Notes under the pieces: generated by a model
The model's database searches: none
Seen by the model: the letters and a program-made list of their open reading frames with translations, nothing else
Told to the model about the DNA's origin: nothing
Translations under genes and position numbers: made by a program
Source of the DNA: Cryptomeria japonica
Taxonomy: Eukaryota > Streptophyta > Pinopsida > Cupressales > Cupressaceae
NCBI RefSeq assembly: GCF_030272615.1
Contig: NC_081411.1
Span: forward strand, 836,866,136 to 836,930,135
Length of the DNA stretch: 64,000 bases
Reading direction: 5' to 3'
Shown here: positions 1 through 11,575 of the stretch, in pieces
Numbering within the stretch: position 1 is the stretch's first letter
Layout of the letters: each line of letters opens with the position of its first letter

Positions 1-514
1 TTTTCGCATTCCACACTTGATCTTACAAATAAGATCTTACATTTATACCATACCCTAAGACCAATTTTAGTAGGTTGGCTCTACAAGATATTACAATAAA
101 ATCATTTTACAAACAATATAATATCTGATGCAATAACTAATTATACATGTCGGCTTAATGCATTTACATCAATAATAAATCATCTCCATAGCGTGCATGC
201 TGATCTGGAAAAGATAAACCTACCGATGTAACCCTAGATAACCTGGACCTATTTGCCGGTAAAAGAAAATATGCAAATATGAATATACCAATGATTAATT
301 CTTCAAAACAAAGTGTTCACACGATGTCTTCGACATTACAAAGAGTCTTCCATATTATTCCAGATACTGGTGAACATTATATCCTGTTGGTGAACCATAT
401 ACCAGTAACTGTTGCACAGTTTACTTGCTTGCCGGTGAATGTTGCTGGATCTCCAAAGTGCTTGTTTTCAGTAGGTGTTGACATCAATGACAAAACCATA
501 CCAAAATACCAACA
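1..514 (-). repeat. Partial LTR (Copia type), cut by the window edge
   Basis: Read on the minus strand this begins TGTTGGTATTTTGG at 514, followed by the TTGTCATTGATGTCAAC motif that lies just inside several Copia LTR starts in this window. It resembles the LTR of element T (60702-61837): both share the order of an accggt-rich U3, a 'gccgacat' stretch and a TATAAA-like box. It interrupts the gag stub to its right, so it is either the start of an element lying to the left or a solo LTR. The other end and any TSD are outside the window. Confidence 0.7.
42..47 (-). promoter_or_regulatory. Putative LTR TATA box
   Basis: The minus strand reads GGTATAAATGTAAG. The same box and spacing recur in the related LTR of element T (61318-61323), so it is the likely core promoter of this LTR. 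This is inferred from conservation only. Confidence 0.4.
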
Positions 515-680
515 TAGTTGTCTTTTGTTGTTATCCAGTAAGATTCTCCTATGCATCTCAAGTGACACTCCATGCGATTATTCCAAAGATAGTAGTTAGT
601 GTCATCAAATCTTAGACTATTCTTCTTGCAAGTTTCCATCCCAGATCACTTTAAGAGGTCAAGCTTCTTAGGAGGAACCT
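515..680 (-). pseudogene. Copia gag N-terminal stub
   Basis: Minus-strand translation just downstream of the PBS contains RFDDTNYYLWNNRMECHL, the usual start of plant Copia gag (family pattern: F-D-G-x-N-Y-x-x-W-x-x-R-M). About 50 codons remain, with an in-frame stop upstream of the motif, before the LTR ending at 514 breaks it. The rest of the element is not in the window. The broken gene is clearly non-functional. Confidence 0.6.
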
Positions 681-692
681 TCTCTAATACCA
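681..692 (-). other. Degenerate primer-binding site
   Basis: The minus strand reads TGGTATTAGAGA, two mismatches from TGGTATCAGAGC, the initiator tRNA-Met primer site used by plant Copia elements and seen intact elsewhere in this window. It lies between the LTR end (695) and the gag stub, which sets the orientation as minus. Confidence 0.6.
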
Positions 693-694
693 AT

Positions 695-1129
695 TGATGA
701 AATAGCTTTGATTCCAGACAAACAACTTAGAGGGGGGGGAGGGGGGAATCAGTTTCCTCGAAAACTTGCACAACTTAAACCTATTCTTAGATCTGATAAT
801 TAAGCATGAAAGCATAAATAAACAACACATCAAGAACACACATAACACCAAGATTTTTGATGTGGAAAACCCGATCAAGGGAAAAACCACTATGGGAACC
901 TACTCACAATGTGATGATAATTTGTTATAAGTATTATAAAAATTACAATGGGGGATGCACATGCATTCAGGCACATTGCCTAGAGCTCACTGCTCAAAAA
1001 CAAGAATGGGCTACAACCCAAGGAATACTCATTGTCTTACAAACACATTCGGATCACATCCGAAAGATCATGAACTGAGAAATAACATCTTCAATGCCTA
1101 GTTACAGTTCTAGTCAAGCACATAACTAT
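695..1129 (-). repeat. 5' LTR, right portion cut off by a solo LTR
   Basis: This minus-strand LTR ends at 695 next to the PBS. It carries the G-run/'gaatcagttt' segment and the 'ggaaaaacc' block that mark the 3' part of Copia LTRs here. It is interrupted at 1129 by the solo LTR 1130-2277, which is a diverged relative of itself (similar blocks at 733-1120 and 1157-1560). Continuation beyond 2282 is likely but its far end is not resolved. Confidence 0.6.
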
Positions 1130-2277
1130 TGGCAACACTTTAAAAAACTAAAAGTTGGGGGGGGGGGTGAATCAGTTTGCTCTCAAACTCTATAAAACTC
1201 AAACTTAAATTTAGATTTGATAATGAACAGTAAAAGAAAAAAACAACACCACATCAATAACACACATAACACCAATATTTTTGATATGGAAAACCCAGTT
1301 AAGGGAAAAACCACAGTGGGAACCTACCCACAACGAGATAATACTATTTTAGGAGTAAATGAAAATATTACAATGAGGAATGCACATGCATTCAGACACA
1401 CTGCATAGAGATCACTGCTCAAATCACAAAATAAGAAGGTCTACAACCCTTGGGAAGCCTCAATTACATAAAGATTTAGATTACATATAGAGGACCATAA
1501 ACTGATGAAATAGAATCTTCTCATGCCTGGTTATAGCTCCGGTTAAGCACATATACTCAAACTCTTCTCTTTCACATTTCTTCACACTTCTTCGCACTTC
1601 TCCTCTACAACTAAAATATCAAATAATTGTTCACACATACAAATACATCTCTCACATGAATATTACATGTATTTATACAAATTATTAGTAACCAATATTT
1701 CAAGGTCGGGTAAACCCTCAATACAAATTACAAAACAATAACCTCACACGCTACAACAATATATGCAGAACAAAACAATGTCAGCTAAGACATAGTGTAG
1801 ACCTAAACCAACATTGCACACAAGAAACACTTCCAATAATTATGCCTTGAACATCCACAACATGCTACAATCATCATGAATGTCGCATAACACAAAGAAC
1901 ACCATTGGATCAAGAAAATGATCAATCACGTGCACACCAATCAATGCAGACCATAAACATAGATAGAGATCTAGAAGCATCCACAAGCAACATGAATCAC
2001 AATAGAAATAACTACAACATCACCACTTTCTATAATCTTCATCATCATCATTAAACTGAACCTCAAGAACACTTACTGAACTGAATGTCAAATTGAAAGA
2101 TTCACTTGTGAAATTCCAAATAAGGAACCATCTAAATTGTAGACACATATGAACATACCAAACACTTTGCCAAATCTGTAAACTAAGATATTGCAATTTT
2201 AGAGCAACGTGGAGCAGAATCCAGAATATTGAATAACATGAACAACTAAATAACCAACCTCGATACCAGATCACACA
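1130..2277 (-). mobile_element. Solo LTR with target-site duplication ACTAT
   Basis: The segment starts TGGCAACACTTT and ends CCAGATCACACA on the plus strand (TG...CA) and is flanked by the identical 5-mer ACTAT at 1125-1129 and 2278-2282. No PBS, coding region or second LTR is present, so it is a solo LTR left by recombination between LTRs. Its 3' part resembles the LTR it landed in. A minus-strand TATA-like box lies at 1672-1677. Confidence 0.7.
1672..1677 (-). promoter_or_regulatory. Putative TATA box of the solo LTR
   Basis: The minus strand reads TTTGTATAAATACATG in the middle of the solo LTR, the usual place for the U3/R promoter. Assigned by motif and position only. Confidence 0.35.
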
Positions 2278-2299
2278 ACTATTAGACACAATGCATACT

Positions 2300-2329
2300 A
2301 TCCAATCATATCTTTCCCGATCTGATCAC
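2300..2329. repeat. 30-bp direct repeat, copy 1
   Basis: A perfect 30-bp repeat, beginning ATCCAATCATATC and ending GATCTGATCAC, recurs at 3291-3320. The bases around the two copies do not match, and 961 bp lie between them. Confidence 0.85.
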
Positions 2330-4870
2330 TATCCCTATGAAAGTATACTGATTGATAGATCTAGCTGAATGCATACTTACCAGTTAGTGAGGAGACCAAC
2401 ACAAATGTAGTCACACAAGGGGATATCACATAACACCAATATAGATGAGGAAAACCCAAGATGGGAAAAACCTCAGTGAGTAATGCTGTTGTAGACTACT
2501 GCTCCAATCTAGCCTCATAATAAAAACTCTATTACAATGTTTAGGGCACCAACCAAAGGAGCTACAAGCCCTGATTTAGGGTACCAACCCAAGGAGAACT
2601 GACCCCTAACTTGTTTATGGGTTTCAACCCAAAGGATCTACAATCCTTGATTTAGGGCACCAACCCAAGGAGCTAGAACCCAAAGGAGATACAACCCCTA
2701 CACCGAGCTACAACTCAATGATCACTATGAAAACATCAATTACAAAATAAGTTATTCTATTACAAGTGAATCTTGCAACCATTCCAAATACCTTACTCTG
2801 TCGGTGAGATATCTTCTCTGCTATACCGACTCACTCTTCTACTGCTCTCATCTACTGCTTAACTACCGATACACCTCTCCTCTTCTTCTTCTTCTTCTCT
2901 GCTGGATTTCCTCCTCATTCTTGTGCACTTTATCAGTTCTATACTCTACTGATTTTATATCTTCCTTCTCTTCAACTTCCTTCTCTACTGCTCTACCGGT
3001 ATGGACACTACTAGTTCTTCTCTTCTATCAGTTGAACACTTCAACTAGGTTCACCCTCACACTCAGTCTCTTCTCAGATATGCTTTTTACACTTTACTGA
3101 TTTGCTCTCACATGCAGAAGTAATACACTTCGCAACAACACAATATTCTTCTATTCAACAACCCTACTCTCTTATCCAGCGGTAACCATCTCTGATTTTG
3201 GCTTGCATCTTTATAGACTAGTTTTCCCATGAAAAACCAATTCAAACTTTGAGAAGTTAGGGTTTCCTCATTTACCTCGAGGCAAACCAAATCCAATCAT
3301 ATCTTTCCCGATCTGATCACCCAGACAACCAACTGTACGACTTTGCCATTAATGCACCTTCTTGATCACACCTTCCATCTTTGGCGATCGGCTTTTTCCC
3401 TTATCGACTGATTTATTGGTCAACCACCAAGATCGGTCTTGTTGTTTCCTACATCCACCTTGATCTCCTCAATCACTTTTAGTTGTCTCTAAGTTGTCCT
3501 CCAAACTTCGAGCCACAAACCTTTGCAACAGCTCTGCAACACGTCCCATGATTTGTGGATCTTCCATTAATGTCGACCAACTCTGCAACTACCCCGTCAA
3601 TGTACATTCCTTCTTCATCCAAATTTAGGTCCACTACCTTGACTCCATGTGGCATCCATGTCGACCAGCTACTAGCTTAACTCTTCATGTTGGTCCAGAT
3701 AGGATCACTAACAAAACACTCTATCGGTTTCTCTTCTCTGTCGGTTTACTAAGCCTGCCAATATCTCACATTCTACTGGTTAACTCCTCATGTATGCACT
3801 TTGTTGAACTACCGGCGGAACACCAAAACCAGTCTCCAGACATGTCTATCCAAAGCATGCTCATTCCCACAAGGTGGGAAGACATCTACATTTGCACCTT
3901 GTCCATATTACGAGTGGACTTACATACCAGTAAACACTCTTGATGACACTCTATCATCAACCTTCACCAGACTCCATCTTCAGTCAAGCCACATTCCTCT
4001 ATTTGCATCTGCTCAACCTTGCCTTCTCCTTGATCATCTTAGACTATATCACAACCGGTTTGTCAAGATGACAAGAACATCACACTCCATCTGTTCAGGC
4101 AACCCAACTTGCCTTCTCTGTCGGTTTGGTGCATATTCCTATTCTCATGCACTTAAGGCATTCCCTCAATTTACTAGTAGATCTGGTGTGAGCACATTCA
4201 TTGTCAGTCATCTCTTCATATGGTGACTGCATTCTTCATTCAGTGGGAGTCCCGATGTTCTTCAACCTCACAATATTCTGGTGACTTGTTCATTCTTCTC
4301 TTTCGGTGTTGATTTGATTCAGGTAACATTTTGCCTCTTCATCACAAACATCATCCAAGCATTCTACTCATTGTCAACACTTCACTTGCCAATAGACATA
4401 CTCTTCTTGCTGGTGATACACTATGTTGGTAATAGTCACCTTACCTTTCCACCTTAGCCACACAAGTTAGACACTAACTTGTGTACTAGTGACTCCAGTG
4501 TTCACTCTTCCTTACCTTACCGATGTTCTATAACACAAGGTGATATCCAAGATATCACATCCTGTACTCCTTCAAAACAATTTTGCACATACATCTCTTC
4601 TACCGATAGTCATCCCATACCGGTTGACATCAATGATAACACAACTCCAACAACAACTTGATCAAAACACCATGCAAACCTCTAAAACTTCTGCTGAATC
4701 AACTAGTTAGAGATACTTATCTCAAAACCCATTAAAGTAGAATAGCTTAACTGCAACACACTTACCAAACCAACTCATCCAATCTGACTACAACATTGGA
4801 ATACACAAAAGAATATGTTGACATCAATGACAACACATCATTCTAGAAAACTTCTCATTAATATCCAACA
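2330..4870 (-). repeat. 3' LTR region of minus-strand Copia element D
   Basis: On the minus strand the LTR starts TGTTGGATATTAATG at 4870, directly after a PPT. It contains the motif TTGTCATTGATGTCAAC, a possible TATA (TCTATAAAG) near 3215, and a block at about 2540-2700 in which 'ccaacccaaggag' motifs repeat several times. The gggaaaaacc block near 2460 is typical of the 3' part of these LTRs. The left end is not resolved. The 961-bp segment 2330-3290 sits between two 30-bp direct repeats, so an internal rearrangement is possible. Open frames in this stretch are non-coding LTR. Confidence 0.5.
3291..3320. repeat. 30-bp direct repeat, copy 2
   Basis: Identical to 2300-2329. Together the copies bracket a 961-bp block of LTR-like sequence. 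Confidence 0.85.
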
Positions 4871-5202
4871 ATCTCCTCCTTTGGTATTGATGGAAACATA
4901 TGGATGTGAAAAATAATCAATGCAAAGAAATAAATTAACAATCAACAATCTCCCCTTGAGATCAGCAGATGATATAGAAGTTTTTCACATTCTTCTCTCC
5001 CACTTTGACATCAATGCGAAAGGCACATAAAAATCATTATCCACTCACACTACGAGATAGTCTCTCCCTGTTAGAACAAACTCACATATCTGAACATATA
5101 AATCATACACTGACTACTCCCCCCGAGTAGCAGCCTCACTCATCAATATAGATCACAAGATATCTCTATGAAGTCTATTGAACTGATGCAAATATATGCA
5201 TT
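4871..5202 (-). other. Element D polypurine tract and 3' untranslated region
   Basis: The minus strand reads ACCAAAGGAGGAGAT immediately before the LTR start, the Copia PPT with one interrupting A. The remaining 300 bp separate it from the pol stop codon. They contain 'ctactcccccgagtag'-like text also found downstream of pol in T and Z. No further gene is visible. Confidence 0.6.
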
Positions 5203-5556
5203 TTAGTTCTCATCAGGAGGGGAAATCACCCCTAGCTTCTCTCTGAGATACTCAAATGTATGCTTAGGAAAAGGCTTCGTGAAGATATCTACAATATGTT
5301 CCTTTGTATATACATACTCCAATCTCACTTCCTTCTCATTCACCTTTTCTCTCAAGAAACAAAACTTAATTGATATATGTTTAGTATTTTAATGCAACAT
5401 CAGATTCTTAGAAATGTTTATAGCATTTGAATTATCATAGTATATAGCAGTAGGCTCATAAAAAATAACTCTAAAATCCTTTAACATCTACTTCATCCAA
5501 ATAACCCAACTACAATTGCTAGTAGCAACATTTTATTCAACTTCTATAGTAGATAA
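5203..5556 (-). pseudogene. Element D RNase H C-terminus (Copia pol)
   Basis: The minus-strand frame reads TSNCSWVIWMK, then YYDNSNAINISKN, then EVRLEYVYTKEHIVDIFTKP and ends FEYLREKLGVI before a stop at 5203. These are the C-terminal RNase H motifs of Copia polyprotein (the YCDNxSAI-like and KHI..RYH segments). Several in-frame stops are present, including a TAA near the family's EYVAA motif. The gene is cut at 5556 by element C and continues at 13195 after it. Confidence 0.85.
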
Positions 5557-7176
5557 TGTTGGCATTATGTGAACCGGCATGAGCACTGTGTGAACCAGCA
5601 TGAGCCTTATGTAAACTGGCATGAAGACATAATGATATTGTATGTTGTCATTGATGTCAATATCAGACATAGTGTGAACCGGCACATGAGATAAGTGAAG
5701 AAAGAGATACCGACATATGTGTGAACTGGTATATGCCAAAGTGAAGCGGGACATTTGTTCAAAGTGAACCAGCACATGGAAGCACTATATGACTATCGGT
5801 TGGTAAGGAAGCTTCCACTTTGGGGTTTCCGGTTCGAGTATCTCAAGTCTGAGTGAATCAATCGGTGATCTTTATGTGATGAGTTAGTAGTATGATGGAG
5901 GACAGATCATGTTACCACGTAAGCTCTGTGCGCATGAAGGATCTTGCATGAAGAAGACTATTCCTATCTACCTTGGGAATGTGCGAAGTCTATCAAATGG
6001 TGATAATGCGTGATGGGTTATCAGCCACCATGAAAACAGTGGATAATGGATGATGGAGAATGTCTTGAGATCGACTCAAGCCTGGTGCATTTAATGCAAT
6101 ATGTTTTAACGGTCAGGATTGAACCGTTTGAATTGCTCAACCTAACAGGTTTAGGGTTTAAGGTTTTTGCTACCGACCTGTATGTTCCCTATAAGGTCAA
6201 TGTTAGGTTTCTATCTGAAGTTGTTGGCAAAAGTTGTGAGTGTGTATCCAATGAAAGTGATACAAGATTCTTGCTAGACCATAGGAGAGAAGAGATACCT
6301 ACAAAGTGTATGTGTAGAAGGAAAAGAGGAGCCTAAACGGATCTGTATTAGTATTAAGTGCTGTTAATAGATCATTGTAATACCTATTGATCTCTAACCA
6401 CTTCAATAGTTGTAAAATCCCCTAATAGGGTAGCCTTAACTAGCTTGATTCAAAATCCCTTAAATCGAGTGGTCTTAACCAGCTTGCTGTAAATCCCTTA
6501 ATCGAGTAACTCAAAGCTAATGAGTTTTGAGAAGCTAGAGAAGCTTAGGAGATCCTTTCAGCTATTGAGTTCTTAAAATCCTCTAACAAGGTGACCCTAC
6601 CAAGTTTAACCCTTAACTGGGTATCCCTTAACCGAGTGATCCCTAACAGGATCGGTTCCTACTAGAACCTATTGTAATGTTTTTAACCAAACAAGGCTCC
6701 TAACAAAGTGGACTTCTAAAGAGTTCAAAAAGTAGCTTGTGGGTATTCATCCCCACCATGGTTTTTCCCAGTTGGGTTTCCACGTGAAAAATATGTGTGT
6801 CATGTGAAATGCTTTTGTCTTGTGATGCTTTGTTTTATCTGTTATGCACATGAAGTTTCTATGTTTTATGCCTATCTATAAAACATATTGAACTCACTGT
6901 TGTGAAGATTTGATGGTTAAGTCTACTAGTTCATGCATGAGAATATTATGATAATGTGGTATTGAGCTAAGAGAAAAGCTTAGTGAGTGACCGGTTCATG
7001 ACTGATTGAGCTATACTAGATGCTACCGGTTGCACTCTATTTTACCAGTATCTCTATTTATCAGTCATTGCAAGTGTTTGCTGTCAAACCGGTTTTGGAC
7101 TGTATTTGTGTCTATACTGATTCACCCCCCCCTCTTAGTACCGGTTTGGTACTAGTGGTTCATCATCAAGTTATCA
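5557..7176 (+). repeat. Element C 5' LTR
   Basis: Starts TGTTGGCATTATGTG and ends ...AAGTTATCA just before the PBS. A TATA-like CCCTATAAGG lies near 6190, followed by a run of short repeated 'aaatcccttaa' and 'accgagtg' units (about 6415-6670) and a C-run at 7125-7132. Open frames inside (for example 6046-6336) recur in the 3' LTR and are non-coding. Confidence 0.9.
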
Positions 7177-7178
7177 AT

Positions 7179-7190
7179 TGGTATCAGAGC
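7179..7190 (+). other. Element C primer-binding site
   Basis: TGGTATCAGAGC, exactly complementary to the 3' end of plant initiator tRNA-Met, two bases after the 5' LTR. This is the site where minus-strand DNA synthesis is primed. Confidence 0.92.
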
Positions 7191-7245
7191 ACTCCATGTC
7201 CTCTATGTTGTAAGCTTAACCACTTGAGGAAAAGATCCTAGCCAA

Positions 7246-10200
7246 ATGATGAAGAGGGAAGGTCCAAAGTTCAACAGGGAAAACTTTGGTATATGGAAAG
7301 TCAAGATGAAGATATTCATCAAAAGCATGGGTGTTCAACACTGGAGTTATGTTGAAAATGTATATGTTGTTCCTACCGTTACTCTCACCGATGACCAAAA
7401 AAGAGAGATGCAAGAAAATGGGCAAGTCATGCCCTCATCAGTAGTCTATCTGACATTGAGTTTATTGATGTTCAGGACAAGGCAAATCCCAAAGAAGTAT
7501 GGGATGCTCTTGAAAATATCTATGGTGGTGATGAGCATGTAAAACAGGATAAGGAAGAGTGCTTGAGAGGAAAGTTTGTAGACATGAGAATGGTTGAAGG
7601 AGAGACCATTCAGCAGTATGGAATAAGAATCAAAATAGTTGTTGGAGAAATAAAGAGTGCAGGTGGCAAAATTAAAGATTCCACTGTGGTAAGTAAAGTC
7701 CTGAGATCCCTATTGCCAGTCTATGCAATAAGGGTTGCTGCTATTCAGGAGCTGAGATCAATAAACAAGTCTAAGGCATCCTTGGACTCCATCATAGCCA
7801 AGTTGACAGCCTATGAGCTGAATAGCTTTGATGGTTGTGTTCAAAAGTCAGAATCAGCTTTTAAAGCTTCTGCTATACCATCCAAAAAAGGAAAAGAGGC
7901 TAGCACTAGTGGGGAACCTAGTCAGAACAAAGAAATGAAGGATGAAGAGTTTCTGATGGAATTTGAAGCTCTTCTAGCTAGGAGATTCCCAAAAGGAACT
8001 AGTAAATACAAAGGTAAGCTACCTTTGAAATGTTTCTCCTACAACCGGATAGGACATATTGCTATGAACTGTCCTAATAGTGACAACAAGGACAAACCGA
8101 AAAGGTTCAAGAAATTCAAAGGAGGAAACTGGAGAAATTGTTTTGTGGCAGTTGATGAAGGTGTCATAGATGAGGAATCAAAAGATGAAGAAAATGAAGA
8201 CATTGTGTTTGTTGTTGTAAAGGAAGATGTGATAGACAAGAAGGCTCTTGTCTCCCGGTTTGATGATTCCAATGAGTGGATCATTGACAGTGGCTGCTCT
8301 CACCATATGACTGGTGACCGGAGCAAGTTTCTATCATTATAAGAGTATGATGGTGGTGTGGTTCGCTTTGGCAATGATGCACCATGCATGGTCAAAGGCA
8401 GAGGGTCCATCTCCTTGAATGGAAAGAGTAGTGCTGACAATGTGTATTGGGTTGATGGTCTTAGACACAACCTTCTAAGTGTTGCCCAGTTAAATAACAG
8501 TGGACTCACTCTGCAATTCAAGAATGGAGTTTGCAGAATCAAAGGTAAAGATGGTAAATTGGTAGCCACCGGTATGCAGATTAAAGGTAACCTATTTCAT
8601 CTAAATGCTAATATAAGTACATGTCTTATGGCTAAGCTTGATGATAGCTAGATATGGCATAGGAGATTCTGCCATGTGAACTTTGACAACATTGTGAAGG
8701 CCAGTAAGATCAAGGTAGTTAGAGGCTTGTCGGTGCTGAGCAAACCGGATAATACCTTGTGTAGAGAATGTAATTGGGGAAAATGTCTTCCTCAACTTTT
8801 AAAGGTAAATCTTTCACTGCTGACAACTTGCTTGATCTTGTGCACACTGATTTATGTGGTCCTATGAAAACTAGAAGTGTGCAGGGTGATACGTACTTCA
8901 TGATTCTCACTAATGACTGCTCAAGAATGATGTGGGTCACATTCTTGAAAGACAAGTCTGAAGCTTTTGAGAAATTCAAATCTTTCAGAGCATTAGTGGA
9001 AAAGGAAAGTGGTAAAAGGATCAAGTGTCTCAGAACTGATCAAGGAGGGGAATTCACTTCCAGTGAATTCAACAATTACTGTGAAGAATTTGGCATCAAG
9101 AGATAGCTGTCTACCCCCTGGACTCCACAGTAGAATGGCCTAGCAAAGAGAAATAACTGGACTATGGTTGAAGCAGCTAGAACTATTTTGATCCAAGGAA
9201 AAGTTGCTCACACCTTTTGGAGAGAAGCAGTGAGCATTGCAGTTTACACTATGAACCGGGTACTCATCAAAAAGGGCAAGGACAAAACTCCTTATGAGTA
9301 TTGGACCGGTAAGACCCTTGTGGTAAACTATTTTAAGGTCTTTGGTAGTAAATGTTACATCAAGAGGAGTGAACATCAGGGCAAATTTGAAGCTAAATGT
9401 GATGAAGGATTATTTCTAGGATATTCCACCAAGAGTAAAGCTTTCAAGTGCTACAAAAATAGGACTCAGAGAATTATGGAAAGCATCAATGTAAGAGTTG
9501 ATGAATCCTCAGAGAAGACTGAGAAAACCAGCAGTGAGCAAGTTGTAAATGAACTGATTGCAACCTTCTAGGAACTGATTGTCAGTCAACAGAGCACCAG
9601 TAACAATGTTCCTGAACCGGTGAATGTTGACACTGATGAAGATAAGGATGAAGAAGAAAAGCAAGAAGAACCAATTAAGACCATTTCTCAGTATGTCAAG
9701 TTGAATCATGATCCCAAGTAGATCATAGGTGATAAGGATGCAGGAATACTTACCAGAAGAAAGATCACAGAAAATTTATGTATGATCTCTGAATTTGAGC
9801 CTAAATCATTCAAAGAGGCTCATAATGATGAAGACTGGATCAAGGCAATCGGAGAAGAACTTGACTAGATAGAGAAAAATGGTACATGGTCCTTGGTACC
9901 TAGACCAGAGCATAAAAATGTCATTGGCATCAAATGGGTGTTCAAAAATAAGTTGAATGAGGATGGCATAGTGATTAGGAATAAAGCCAGACTGGTATGC
10001 AAAGGATATGCTCAAGAAGAAGGTTAAAACTATGGGGAAACCTTTTCTCCTGTAGCCAGATTGGAAGGAGTTTGTATGCTTCTTGCATATGCAAATTTTA
10101 AGAGATTCAAGGTATATCAAATGGATGTAAAATCTGCATTCCTAAATGGTGTACTTGAAGAGGAGGTATATATTGAGCAACCAGATGGGTTTACCCTATC

Positions 10201-11332
10201 TGAAGACAGTGACATGGTATGTAGGCTACACAAAGCATTATATGGTCTAAAGCAAGCACCTAGGGCATGGTATGAGTGCCTACATTCCCATCTTGTGAAG
10301 ATTGGATTTCAGAGAACAAGTGAAGATAGCAATATCTACTTGAAGTCTAAAGAAGATTAGATCCTGATCTGTGAAGTTTTTGTTGATGACATCATCTTTG
10401 GTGGAAATGACAAGATGAGTCATGACTTTGCTGATGAGATGAAGAAAGAGTTTGAAATGTCACTCATAGGGGAGATTAAGTTCTTCATTGGACTATAGAT
10501 CCAGCAGATGAAAGATGGAATCTTTATCACTCAGTCCAAATATGTCAAAGATGTGTTGAAGACTTTTAGCATGGAAGATAGAAAACCGGTTGGTACACCG
10601 ATGGTGACCGGTTGCAAATTGACAAAGGAGGATGATTCCACACTGGTTGATGAGAAGGAATACCGATCGATGATTGGTAAATTGCATTATGTAGTGCATA
10701 GTAGACCGGATATTGCACATGCAGTTGGCATCACTGCAAGGTTCCAGAAGAGTCCAAGAGAATCTCACTTGAATGCAGTCAAGCGGATTCTTAGGTATCT
10801 GAAGGGAACAATTGACTATGGATTGTGGTACCCATACAACAATAATTTCAATCTGAAAGTATTCACAGATGCTGATTGGGCTAGTAATGTGGATGACTAG
10901 AAGAGCACAACTAGTGGCACATTCTTTCTTGGTGGTAGACTGGTCTCATGGATGAGTAAAAAGTAGAGTTGCATCTCTCAGCCTATAGTGGAAGTGGAGT
11001 ATGTTGCAGCTTTCATGAACTGCACTCAGACAATCTAGATGAATCATGTACTGGAAGGCTCCAAGATTCCTGTATCTGAACCGGTAAGTATATTCTGTGA
11101 TAACACAAGTGCTATCAATATATCAAAGAATCCGGTTTTACATTCTAGAACCAAGCATTTTGAGCTGAAGTATCATTTCTTGATGGAAAAGGTTTAGAAT
11201 AAAGAGATTGCACTAGAGCATGTGTCCAGTACAGAGCAATTAGAAGACATATTCACCAAGTCGCTCCCAAAGACAACATTTGTGCATTTGAGAGGTGAAT
11301 TAGGGGTATTGCCCCTTCAGGTGGTGAGCTAA
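7246..11332 (+). pseudogene. Element C Copia gag-pol polyprotein, decayed
   Basis: Domain order is Copia: gag (7246 on), zinc knuckle near 8029, protease (WIIDSGCSHHM near 8277), pre-integrase WHRRFCHVNFDN (8655), integrase (LVHTDLCG, then [13 protein letters not shown]), RT ([13 protein letters not shown]; catalytic EVFVDDIIFGG near 10377) and RNase H to 11332. The frame changes only twice, near 7425 and near 8790. Fourteen premature stops remain: TAG at 8649, 9104, 9131, 9569, 9719, 9866, 10358, 10496, 10898, 10964, 11036 and 11195; TAA at 8340 and 10025; no TGA. The zinc knuckle reads CFSYNRIGHIAMNC, with its second Cys replaced by Tyr. The start is the first ATG after the PBS. Confidence 0.93.
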
Positions 11333-11563
11333 AAGTGGTTGTTCCACATCAGTCAGGTACTGGATAGACAAATCTTTGGTTGATTGGTGTGTTTAAGGAT
11401 GCTACTCCTTAGGGGGAGCAGCATGAGGAAATAGTGATGATTGTACCTCCACTTTGGCATTGTTGTCAAAGGGGGAGAAGAAGTGAAGCGAGAAGATATC
11501 TGCAGCAAATGGGGAGAAGATGTGAAGCAGAGAAGATATCTTTTGTATATTGCCATCAATACC

Positions 11564-11575
11564 AAAGGGGGAGAT
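11564..11575 (+). other. Element C polypurine tract
   Basis: AAAGGGGGAGAT abuts the 3' LTR; it is the plus-strand primer site. It is preceded by ATTGCCATCAAT (11549-11560), which pairs with ATTGATGTCAAT inside the LTR (11669-11680) with one mismatch. Confidence 0.9.

Noticed and set aside
2259-2277. TGGTATCGAGG (minus strand) as a primer-binding site
   Set aside because: It falls inside the terminus of the solo LTR defined by TSD ACTAT, and no gag follows it.
3647-4226. Plus-strand open frames of 98 and 141 codons
   Set aside because: They lie antisense inside the D LTR, have low-complexity composition and no recognisable domain.
6046-6336. 96-codon frame present twice (also 12062-12352)
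   Set aside because: The repetition is because both are LTR copies of element C. No start context, domain or codon-level conservation supports a gene.
7246-11332. TAG read as Gln (alternative genetic code or stop suppression)
   Set aside because: In-frame TAG at Gln positions looks like a ciliate-type code, but TAA and TGA stops and frameshifts also occur, homologous copies in the window have normal Gln codons, and methylation-driven CAG to TAG decay explains the pattern.
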